This document shows positions 1 to 5,408 of a stretch of 5,564 nucleotides of DNA, one piece after another (positions within the stretch are counted from its first letter, which is position 1; each line of letters starts with the position of its first letter). This DNA is from Bdellovibrionales bacterium (GTDB lineage Bacteria; Bdellovibrionota; Bdellovibrionia; Bdellovibrionales; Bdellovibrionaceae): assembly GCA_027320785.1 (NCBI GenBank), contig DAHVKR010000111.1, positions 1 to 5,564 of the forward strand. The letters are read 5' to 3'. The translations under genes were made by a program, and so were the position numbers. The notes beneath the pieces were generated by a model, which worked only from the letters and a program-made list of their open reading frames with translations, had not been told where the DNA came from and made no database searches.

Positions 1-301
1 GAGCTTGAGAGAAGTCCCATGTGACATTTCGCTTAATCGCAATGTAATTCACAACAATCAGAAGCGCGAGCACAAGCAGAATCATCACGCCCATGTTCAT
101 TCCATGCTTTGTCGTTTTCATAGTGAAAAACTCAGCAAAGAATTTTCTCTCTAGGAAAACACCGGCTCCTGTGAAGAGCGCAAAGAAACCCAACAAAATC
201 CAATAGAATGGCATCCAACCACCCAGCAAAGATCTTACCAGAACAAAGGATAGGATCGAGATAAGAGCAAAAATAAAAGATATTTTTCCTAATTTACTCA
301 T
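1..301 (-). CDS. gldG: GldG-type ABC transporter auxiliary membrane protein, N-terminal part (cut by window edge)
   Basis: This is the first 100 residues of a membrane protein that runs off the low-coordinate end of the window. Reading the minus strand from the ATG at 301-299 gives three hydrophobic stretches at about residues 7-24, 29-50 and 69-87. They are followed by the motif NYIAIKRNVTWDFSQ (residues 85-99), typical of the point where GldG / ABC_transp_aux proteins leave the membrane and begin their large periplasmic domain. In known gliding-type ABC systems GldG works with GldF and GldA. The start is well supported: GGAGGG at 306-311 lies 4 bases upstream, and the ATG overlaps the gldF stop as ATGA (298-301), implying translational coupling. 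The periplasmic domain and C terminus are outside the window, so full length and any C-terminal helix cannot be judged. The name rests on motif and operon order, and the substrate is unknown. Confidence 0.85.
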   Translation of the reverse strand, partial: MSKLGKISFIFALISILSFVLVRSLLGGWMPFYWILLGFFALFTGAGVFLERKFFAEFFTMKTTKHGMNMGVMILLVLALLIVVNYIAIKRNVTWDFSQA

Positions 302-1080
302 GAAGCCCTCCAGCGATGCGATTCAACTACTCTCTCTGCTAAAAAAAGAAAGAGGGCAATGGCTGAAATAAAAAATGCAATGGACTGAGTTCTCAAGGTT
401 CCTTGCACGAGCCCTGAAAGTTGATTGGACAGTGAGATATGTTCAAATAAGTCACGCGCCCACTGACTATCCACAACCTCTACCCCAATCCCTACAAACC
501 AAATAGAAATGTTCAATATGACAGAAAGAATAAAGGCGATTAAAACACTCCCGGTCAATGAGGAGCAGAACAAGTTCATCGCCACATAGACAAGACTAAG
601 AATAAAAATCCCACTAAACGCTAAAATCAATGAGGGCCAGTGAATTTGCTTCACAAACATTAAAGTAATCAAAGGGTAGAGAAGAGCAATCAGCATAATC
701 GCAAGCACGGCCCCTGATACAGCCAAGAACTTACCCCAAACAATATCCCAAGATGTCACAGGAGCTGTTAACAGAAGGTCAAACGTTCTCATCTTTTTCT
801 CTTCTGCAAACATTTTCATAGTCATGGCGGGTACGACAAAAATAAGAAGTAAATTGAGATAATTTAAATGCCGCAAGTAAAGTCCATAATGGATATTAGC
901 CTGCTGTCCGCCCCCTCCTATTTGTTGAGCCGCCATCTGAGCAGCTGTCACAAATATTGTAAAATGAACGGGAAATAATAGGCTTAGAATCACACAGATC
1001 ACACCCGCAATGATATAAAATGTGGGAGTCAGAAAAAATCCTTTAAGCTCTTTACGAGCTATCACAACAGAGGCACTCAT
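298..1080 (-). CDS. gldF: GldF-type ABC transporter permease (ABC-2 family)
   Basis: This 260-residue inner-membrane protein has six hydrophobic segments at about residues 17-37, 74-90, 115-143, 150-172, 177-200 and 233-250, as expected for a complete ABC-2 type permease. Between helices 2 and 3 it carries MFAEEKKMRTFDLLLTAPVT (residues 90-109), the hallmark cytoplasmic segment of the GldF group that contacts the ATPase. The C terminus ends in a basic tail, ERVVESHRWR. A glycine/glutamine-rich stretch (IGGGGQQ, about 54-60) lies in the first external loop. The start at 1080 has an excellent ribosome binding site, AGGAGGG at 1087-1093, six bases away inside the end of gldA. It overlaps the gldA stop as ATGA (1077-1080), and the gene's own stop overlaps the gldG start the same way. 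The role is the membrane channel of the gldA-F-G exporter. GldF is tied to gliding in Bacteroidota, but homologues occur widely in non-gliders, so motility should not be assumed. Confidence 0.93.
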   Translation of the reverse strand: MSASVVIARKELKGFFLTPTFYIIAGVICVILSLLFPVHFTIFVTAAQMAAQQIGGGGQQANIHYGLYLRHLNYLNLLLIFVVPAMTMKMFAEEKKMRTFDLLLTAPVTSWDIVWGKFLAVSGAVLAIMLIALLYPLITLMFVKQIHWPSLILAFSGIFILSLVYVAMNLFCSSLTGSVLIAFILSVILNISIWFVGIGVEVVDSQWARDLFEHISLSNQLSGLVQGTLRTQSIAFFISAIALFLFLAERVVESHRWRAS

Positions 1081-2003
1081 GCTGGACCCTCCTGGCCATA
1101 TGTTAACTTGAGGAAGACATCTTCAAGATCCATTCTTTTGGGTAAGAACTCAATGACGCCCGCACGAGACTGAACAAGCTGAGCCAAAATCTCATCATGT
1201 ACAACGTCTTCGCCGCTGTACTTAATTTCCCATTGAGTCTCTTGACCCTGAACACTCTGCACCCCCTTCACTGAGCTGAACAAAGACTTCAGATCGCAGG
1301 ACTTTCTGAGACGAACTTTAAGGGCTGACGTCCCCTTTTCAAGTTGCTCTAAGTTATCAATCGTATCCTCAGCCACGATACGACCTTTATTAATGATGAT
1401 CGCTTGATCACAGACAGCCTGAACCTCTGACAGAATATGCGTTGAAAGGATAATAGTATGCTCACCCTTAAGTTGCTTAATCAAATCCCGAATTTCAGAA
1501 ACCTGCTTAGGATCTAAGCCTACAGTGGGCTCATCCAGAATAAGAACATCGGGTCGACTGACCAAAGCCTGCGCGATCCCGACTCTTTGACGAAACCCCT
1601 TCGAAAGGACTCCAATCAGTCGATTGGCTACAGATTCTAAGTGTGTCTTTTCGATGGCTGAATCAACCCACGCCGAAACATGAGAAGATTCAACTCTTTT
1701 AAGTTGAGCCACATACGTCAAATAATCACGGACATACATATCCGTGTAAACAGGAGGGACTTCCGGCAAATACCCAATTCTTTTTTTAACTTCCAGTGGA
1801 GACTCAAAGACATCGAAGCCCGCCACCCTTGCCTCTCCCGAGGTCGGCGCCATAAAGCCCGTAATGATTTTCATAGTGGTGGACTTTCCTGCCCCATTCG
1901 GCCCCAGAAATCCCACCACATCCCCTTTTTTCAAACTAAAAGTGACATGATCAATGGCGTGAACGGGGCCATAGTTTTTGCACAGGTCCTTAACTTCAAC
2001 CAT
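1077..2003 (-). CDS. gldA: GldA-type ABC transporter ATP-binding protein
   Basis: This is the ATPase of the exporter, 308 residues from the chosen start. It shows Walker A GPNGAGKST (34-42), a Q-loop region reading GYLPEVPP (78-84) with Glu where many ABC proteins have Gln, and a signature motif LSKGFRQRVG (133-142) in place of LSGGQ. It also has Walker B VLILDEPT (153-160), a D-loop (GLDP) and the switch histidine in STHI (H189). The altered Q-loop and signature are usual for the GldA/CcmA-like multidrug group, not a sign of decay. Residues from about 225 onward form the C-terminal domain seen in this group, ending in MDLEDVFLKLTYG. An in-frame ATG at 2042-2040 would add 13 residues. I prefer the ATG at 2003-2001 because AAGGAG (2014-2019) lies 10 bases upstream and because homologues begin close to MVEVKDL. 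The stop overlaps gldF. The transport substrate cannot be read from sequence. Confidence 0.94.
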   Translation of the reverse strand: MVEVKDLCKNYGPVHAIDHVTFSLKKGDVVGFLGPNGAGKSTTMKIITGFMAPTSGEARVAGFDVFESPLEVKKRIGYLPEVPPVYTDMYVRDYLTYVAQLKRVESSHVSAWVDSAIEKTHLESVANRLIGVLSKGFRQRVGIAQALVSRPDVLILDEPTVGLDPKQVSEIRDLIKQLKGEHTIILSTHILSEVQAVCDQAIIINKGRIVAEDTIDNLEQLEKGTSALKVRLRKSCDLKSLFSSVKGVQSVQGQETQWEIKYSGEDVVHDEILAQLVQSRAGVIEFLPKRMDLEDVFLKLTYGQEGPA

Positions 2004-2013
2004 GGTTTTCATA

Positions 2014-2019
2014 CTCCTT
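2014..2019 (-). promoter_or_regulatory. gldA: Shine-Dalgarno site deciding the gldA start
   Basis: The minus strand reads AAGGAG here, 10 bases before the ATG at 2003-2001 and only 1 base before the in-frame ATG at 2012-2010. The upstream ATG at 2042 has a weaker GGGAG (2055-2059) at 12 bases. The spacing favours initiation at 2003, giving a protein that begins MVEVKDL. Confidence 0.55.
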
Positions 2020-2069
2020 GTGCGGATATCAATAGATGACATTTAATGGTAAGACTCCCTCTGCCAGAG

Positions 2070-3326
2070 TCAAGGAATGACGAGAGTCAAAACTCTTTCA
2101 TTGTGATAATGGACTCTCCCCAACTTATCCCCTTTAATTGGCTTCACATGTCGACACTCCGCTACAACAACATCAAGTTTGGAGCCTGAAGAAAGGTTTT
2201 TCATGACTTTAGACTCCAAGGCAACCCAGAGTGCAACCTCACGTATAATTTCATCGCTCACGTTTTGGTTTTTATCTATAGAAAGAATGGCGTGAGTACT
2301 CGGGTAATCCCTAAGGTGTACCCAGAGATCCCAGGCTTTGGCTCTTCTCAGAAGGGCCAAATTGTCAGCAGCACTTTTCCCGCAAGAAGCTGTCCAATTG
2401 CCAAACTTTCGAATTCTTCCTTCAGCTCCGGCCGCCTTCATCATCAGGCTTGACTTACTCTTAGGCTGAGCAGCAGGCGGCTCCCGCATTTGTTCAAGTT
2501 GCGCAATCTCCTCCTGAAGTATTTGAATCCTTTGCTGTGTTCCCTCTCTCTTACCCTCTAATTGCTTAGCCTTCGAAAAAGCCTTTTCCATTTGCTCAAA
2601 ACGGCTTTGCCCCTTTGTTAAATAAGGCTTCCATTCGGGCCCAAGTTCATAAAGTTCAAATGATTTTAAAAGCTCACCAAACGTGTGCCACTTCTCAGCT
2701 TCTCCCGAATTAAGTTGTTTTTTAAGCTGTTCCATCGCTTTTTGCTTTTTATCAATATTTTTTTTCTTTTGCTTTTCCCACTCATCAACGGATTTAAGAC
2801 CTTGAGCTTGAATTTCACGAGGAGCCTGCTCTTCTAGCCATTCATTTTGAATATCACCTAAATCTCGATCCAACTCATTTTCTATTTGAGGAGGTGCCCC
2901 AATATCTTTGGGTTTACTCCAAGCTATAGAGCGATCTTCAGTCCTCACAATTAAATTCACAGCCCTTGGAATCAAGTGAATTTCCATCTGACATATCTTT
3001 TGAGTATTCACCCACTCAACTTCTAAAATACGTCCAGCCTCTGCCTTGAGCTCAACCTTGGATAAGTAAAGATTTTTTGCATGAGAGTTTAAGAAGAGAG
3101 CCACCGGCTTAGGATTTTGCTTTTTTTTCCAAGGAGAGCTTTGATAAAAAAGAAAACTAAAGGGGGACTGGGGCGTAAAGTCTAATATCCACCAAACAGT
3201 CCCTTTATGATAAAGAGAAAGTGCCAATCCCTTAGGGTGAGTTTCAATCTGCTGGAGCTGAGCCCCAATCAAAGTTTGAAACTGCAGAACATGTTTCTGG
3301 AGCTCTTTAAGAGAGTAAGATTTCAT
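2070..3326 (-). CDS. Short NFACT-family protein (RqcH/FbpA-like) with C-terminal NFACT-R domain
   Basis: NFACT proteins (bacterial RqcH/FbpA, eukaryotic Rqc2/NEMF) bind the 50S subunit and tRNA; RqcH adds alanine tails to stalled nascent chains in ribosome quality control. The firmest match here is the C-terminal NFACT-R domain, about residues 300-418. It has the core DLWVHLRDYPSTHAIL (333-348), a CRHVKPIKG segment (391-399) and a final LGRVHYHNERVLTLVIP strand pair. Before it lies a charged, probably coiled-coil region (about 183-282) containing the family-like GELLKS and LGPEWKPYLTKGQSRFEQ segments. Residues 1-165 look like a diverged NFACT-N domain. At 418 residues it is well below the roughly 570 of Bacillus RqcH, and I see no clear helix-hairpin-helix region. 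The Asp-Arg pair needed for tailing in RqcH appears as Gly98-Arg99 by my alignment by eye. The start at 3326 has only a modest GAGG nearby. Tailing activity is therefore doubtful, and a related ribosome or RNA role is an inference. Confidence 0.85.
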   Translation of the reverse strand: MKSYSLKELQKHVLQFQTLIGAQLQQIETHPKGLALSLYHKGTVWWILDFTPQSPFSFLFYQSSPWKKKQNPKPVALFLNSHAKNLYLSKVELKAEAGRILEVEWVNTQKICQMEIHLIPRAVNLIVRTEDRSIAWSKPKDIGAPPQIENELDRDLGDIQNEWLEEQAPREIQAQGLKSVDEWEKQKKKNIDKKQKAMEQLKKQLNSGEAEKWHTFGELLKSFELYELGPEWKPYLTKGQSRFEQMEKAFSKAKQLEGKREGTQQRIQILQEEIAQLEQMREPPAAQPKSKSSLMMKAAGAEGRIRKFGNWTASCGKSAADNLALLRRAKAWDLWVHLRDYPSTHAILSIDKNQNVSDEIIREVALWVALESKVMKNLSSGSKLDVVVAECRHVKPIKGDKLGRVHYHNERVLTLVIP

Positions 3327-3396
3327 CTACCTCATCAAGCCATAGAGAAACTATCTTGTGAAGAAGAATCCTTAGTTTTCAACCGAAAAGATAAGA

Positions 3397-3675
3397 CTAG
3401 TGAAGCTCATCCTCTTGAGGTAATTGTGCTTTCAGCTTAATAAATTGACAATTTCGTGAGCGAACAGAGCACTTATCAACACTCGGCATCTCTCTATCAG
3501 CTCGAGCTTTCGCCATGGAGGAGTCAAATTCGGATTCCCATTCCTTAAAGTCAATGCCACTATTTTTATTGGCATCTGTTTGAACTTGGCTACCCGCCTG
3601 AGGATCAAAAGGGTTCTGCTGAGCGGTTGCGTATACAGCTCTTGATAAAAACAATAGCATAATCATATATCTCAT
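3397..3675 (-). CDS. Small exported protein with a single EF-hand-like calcium loop
   Basis: I do not recognise a named family for this 92-residue protein. Residues 1-17 look like a short signal peptide: a hydrophobic MLLFL core, then AVYATA, with probable cleavage after residue 15 or 17. The mature protein begins QQNPFDPQ and is hydrophilic. Residues 34-46, DANKNSGIDFKEW, fit an EF-hand loop, with Asp1, Asn3, Asn5, Ile8, Asp9, Glu12 and an aromatic at 13. The usual Gly at position 6 is moved to position 7. Cysteines 69 and 76 could form a disulfide after export. The C-terminal third is basic and then acidic (QEDELH). The start at 3675 is backed by a G-rich ribosome site (GAGAGGGGG, about 3680-3688). 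A palindrome and a candidate -10 box lie upstream, and the NFACT gene starts 70 bases downstream. Calcium binding in the periplasm or outside the cell is an inference from the loop alone. Confidence 0.7.
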   Translation of the reverse strand: MRYMIMLLFLSRAVYATAQQNPFDPQAGSQVQTDANKNSGIDFKEWESEFDSSMAKARADREMPSVDKCSVRSRNCQFIKLKAQLPQEDELH

Positions 3676-3690
3676 AGATCCCCCTCTCTA

Positions 3691-3711
3691 GTGTCTCTCA
3701 AAATGAGACAC
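3691..3711. repeat. Inverted repeat in the leader of the EF-hand gene
   Basis: Two perfect 7-base arms, GTGTCTC (3691-3697) and GAGACAC (3705-3711), flank a 7-base AT-rich spacer. A second register pairs TCTCA (3696-3700) with TGAGA (3704-3708). It lies 16 bases before the ATG at 3675, just ahead of the ribosome binding site. It could be an mRNA leader hairpin or an operator for a dimeric repressor. No T-run follows on either strand, so it is a poor terminator. Confidence 0.5.
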
Positions 3712-3725
3712 TTTATGCAAAGATC

Positions 3726-3754
3726 CTTATAACTAAGAACCTTCAAATTGGAAG
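3726..3754 (-). promoter_or_regulatory. Candidate promoter of the EF-hand gene
   Basis: The minus strand carries TATAAG at 3731-3726, a five-of-six match to a sigma-70 -10 box. Seventeen bases upstream is CTTCCA (3754-3749), a poor -35. Transcription would begin near 3719, placing the 3691-3711 inverted repeat within the first bases of the leader. Support is only the -10 match and its position downstream of a candidate terminator and upstream of a gene. Confidence 0.3.
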
Positions 3755-3799
3755 CCATCACGAGAAGTACGATATGCACTTAGAGCCGAATTCAAAACC

Positions 3800-3827
3800 C
3801 AACTGTCATCAAAAATCATGACAGTTG
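3800..3827 (-). terminator. Stem-loop, candidate terminator of the two-cysteine secreted protein gene
   Basis: Perfect 10-base arms CAACTGTCAT (3800-3809) and ATGACAGTTG (3818-3827) surround an 8-base A-rich loop. On the minus strand the hairpin lies about 45 bases past the stop at 3872 and is followed by GGTTTTG, a short U-run. The plus strand continues only TTTAG. The position suits a rho-independent terminator, but the stem is only 40% GC and the U-tract weak, so termination efficiency is uncertain. It could alternatively be a 3' stabilising hairpin. Confidence 0.5.
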
Positions 3828-3871
3828 TTTAGAACATGAGCACTGTATCAATTTGATATAAGGAACACTCT

Positions 3872-4267
3872 TTATTGCAGAACGCAGTCAAGTGCTGTGA
3901 AAGTAATGTCATCACCCTTTTGAATCGAAAGAAACCCATCGACTCTATTTAAATAGTTAAAGTTGGGCGGCAATACGATACCCAACTCCTGATCTGTCTT
4001 AGGAAAGAAAACAAGATGATCATTGATAATGCCATCGCTATAGGGCTTGCTTTTAATACGACTTGTTTCATTTACGAGAACTTGATTCTTATATTTGATT
4101 ATAATGGCTTCAATCGCCACAGAGTTTAAAACTTGCGCCTGCACCCAAAATGGCACTTTAACTCCATTCACAGGTGAACCCCCGCACGTCATAGTTTTTC
4201 TGTTTTGGTTCACTCCAGCCCAAGACGACAATGATGCCAATAGAACAATTGAGAACAACGATTTCAT
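3872..4267 (-). CDS. Small secreted protein of unknown function with two cysteines
   Basis: I do not recognise this 131-residue protein. It begins with a clear signal peptide, MKSLFSIVLLASLSSWA, with likely cleavage after Ala17, so the mature protein of about 114 residues should be periplasmic or secreted. The mature part alternates short hydrophobic and polar runs (VQAQVLNSVAIEAIIIKYK, LVNETSRIK, DHLVFFPK, ITFTALD), suggesting a small beta-rich fold. Its only cysteines, C28 and C128, lie at the two ends and could be joined by a disulfide. A GTG at 4270-4268 is in frame immediately upstream. I prefer the ATG at 4267 because AGGGAG (4275-4280) then sits at 7 bases rather than 4. The HD-domain gene ends 92 bases upstream, and a candidate terminator follows downstream. 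Nothing links it functionally to either neighbour. Confidence 0.75.
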   Translation of the reverse strand: MKSLFSIVLLASLSSWAGVNQNRKTMTCGGSPVNGVKVPFWVQAQVLNSVAIEAIIIKYKNQVLVNETSRIKSKPYSDGIINDHLVFFPKTDQELGIVLPPNFNYLNRVDGFLSIQKGDDITFTALDCVLQ

Positions 4268-4289
4268 CACATATCTCCCTTGATGAAAC

Positions 4290-4301
4290 CGGGATAACCC
4301 G
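4290..4301 (-). other. Small GC stem-loop in the leader of the secreted protein gene
   Basis: CGGG (4290-4293) and CCCG (4298-4301) form a four-base GC stem around a tetraloop, ending 9 bases before the AGGGAG ribosome site of the gene starting at 4267. It may shape the leader or mark the end of the HD-gene transcript, though no U-run follows. A stem this short can arise by chance. Confidence 0.25.
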
Positions 4302-4359
4302 AATCGAGCAGTCCGCCTATCTGGATTTTAAAGTCTTGAAATTTTTATAGGCTTTGATC

Positions 4360-5364
4360 TTAGGCTCTATCCGCCAAGTGCTTTTTATTAATGATGTTTT
4401 TTAAAGCCAAGAACACCTGCCGATTAAAGGGTTGCCCCTGAACTTCCTCGATATAAAGAATGGCTTCGTCCGGTGTGTAGCTTTTCGATTGAGCTAAGCT
4501 GCCAAATAAGAGGTTTGCGAAGTTATTCGCAACCCCCACAATCCGAGCTAAAGGACTCACTTTCACATCGCGCAATCTCTTCGGAAAACCTGTTGCCTGG
4601 GCGTTCTCATGATGTTCAGCAATAATAAGAAGAACGTCCTGTGGAATATCCTTTATTTCTCTTAGCATATCAGCGCCTTTAAGTGGGTGCTGTTCATAAA
4701 TCTGTAACTCTTCCGGTGACCAAAGATGACGCGGCTTTTCTAGAATATCTTTAGGAACATACTTCATACCTACATCATGAAGCAAAGCTCCCAATATCAG
4801 CTTCTCTTGAATCGCTGACTGAGTCATATTCATCTCTTCCGCGATAAGAAGACTCACAAGACAAGTTGTCATGGAATGTTTAGAGTCGGTTTGGTTTAAG
4901 TTCGACAAAATAGATAGAAGATCATCGAAAACTGATAACTTCTGCCCCAACTGTTGCACCATTTGCGAAACCTTTTTCACTTTTTCAATAGATGTAAAAT
5001 TACTTCTCGCTAATGAGTCTAAAGCGTCTGTAGTCAGGCTATTCAAAAATTTGATTTTTGTATTCTCGGGTACCGCATCTTGATTAATAATTTTGCCTGT
5101 TAATTGAGTAATATAAGCCACCAACATGGGCTGATCAACTAACTGAACAAATACCCCGACAGATGGATTATTATACGCATGTAAGTTAGCGAAAGCCGCT
5201 CTGTCACCTTTTTTGCCTATTGTGAGATATGATCCTGGGCCCATTTTTAGATACACAGGAACAGGCAAAACCATCCCCTCAAAGAAAAAATCCTTTGAAA
5301 CTTCACTCATATCCGCATCTGAAAAAGACTCAAGACCCGTAGAGGACTTTGCTGGTTTTGACAT
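4360..5364 (-). CDS. HD-domain protein of the HD-GYP type with degenerate signature
   Basis: This 334-residue protein has no signal peptide or membrane helix, so it is probably cytoplasmic. Residues 30-95 form a small N-terminal domain (VPVYLKMGPGSYLTIGKKGD) that I cannot name. The HD-GYP-like domain spans about 140-330: H163 in SKHS, the HD pair at 196-197 (LLHDVGMKYVPKDIL), H226 in YEQHPLKGADML, and H251-H252 in AEHHENAQATGFPKRL. HD-GYP enzymes hydrolyse cyclic di-GMP using a two- or three-metal centre. Here HDxGK is HDVGM, the DGxGYP part reads QATGFP with Tyr replaced by Phe260, and the late metal-binding Asp of VADxFDA appears as Asn280 (VANNFANL). All listed histidines and D197 remain. 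It recalls the unconventional, Tyr-lacking HD-GYP protein Bd1817 of Bdellovibrio, but I cannot claim orthology. It may be a weak phosphodiesterase or a c-di-GMP-binding effector. No Shine-Dalgarno precedes the ATG at 5364. Met19 and Met31 are alternatives, neither clearly better. Confidence 0.85.
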   Translation of the reverse strand: MSKPAKSSTGLESFSDADMSEVSKDFFFEGMVLPVPVYLKMGPGSYLTIGKKGDRAAFANLHAYNNPSVGVFVQLVDQPMLVAYITQLTGKIINQDAVPENTKIKFLNSLTTDALDSLARSNFTSIEKVKKVSQMVQQLGQKLSVFDDLLSILSNLNQTDSKHSMTTCLVSLLIAEEMNMTQSAIQEKLILGALLHDVGMKYVPKDILEKPRHLWSPEELQIYEQHPLKGADMLREIKDIPQDVLLIIAEHHENAQATGFPKRLRDVKVSPLARIVGVANNFANLLFGSLAQSKSYTPDEAILYIEEVQGQPFNRQVFLALKNIINKKHLADRA

Positions 5365-5393
5365 ACTTTATATTCGGATTTCCGCAACTAAAG

Positions 5394-5408
5394 GTTGAGT
5401 TTTTCAAC
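5394..5408 (-). other. Short stem-loop at the end of the upstream gene
   Basis: GTTGA (5394-5398) and TCAAC (5404-5408) pair around a five-base loop, touching the stop codon of the upstream gene. Flanking AAAG (5390-5393) can also pair with CTTT (5414-5417) across a bulge. On the minus strand it is followed by CTTTAG rather than a U-run, so it is at best a weak terminator before the HD-domain gene. Confidence 0.25.

Noticed and set aside
54..900. Gliding motility as a firm role for the gldAFG genes
   Set aside because: The gene names come from Bacteroidota gliding, but homologous ABC exporters occur in many non-gliding bacteria, and no other gliding gene is present here.
1680..2039. Open plus-strand frame of 119 codons opposite gldA
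   Set aside because: It is fully antisense to the conserved ATPase, and its translation is rich in Arg, His, Phe and Ser with no recognisable motif. It is explained as a shadow of the real gene.
2053..2071. Short inverted repeat GACTC...GAGTC between the NFACT and gldA genes
   Set aside because: The stem is five bases with a nine-base loop, overlaps the NFACT stop codon and lacks a U-run. It is too weak to call a terminator or operator.
3327..3396. Promoter for the NFACT gene (TTGAAA on the minus strand near 3381)
   Set aside because: The -35-like TTGAAA is attractive, but at 17 bases the -10 would be CAAGAT, a three-of-six match, so I do not list it as a feature.
3207..3440. Plus-strand frame spanning the NFACT start and the end of the EF-hand gene
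   Set aside because: It overlaps two better-supported minus-strand genes and has no domain or convincing ribosome site. The 70-base gap it crosses is too short to favour it.
4315..4352. GCCTAT / ATAGGC inverted repeat after the HD-domain gene
   Set aside because: Six-base arms are separated by 26 bases with no U-run. Such pairs are expected by chance in AT-rich intergenic DNA.
4871..5083. Open plus-strand frame opposite the HD-domain gene
   Set aside because: It lies inside a clear minus-strand coding region, has no motif or supporting context, and its composition is typical of an antisense shadow.
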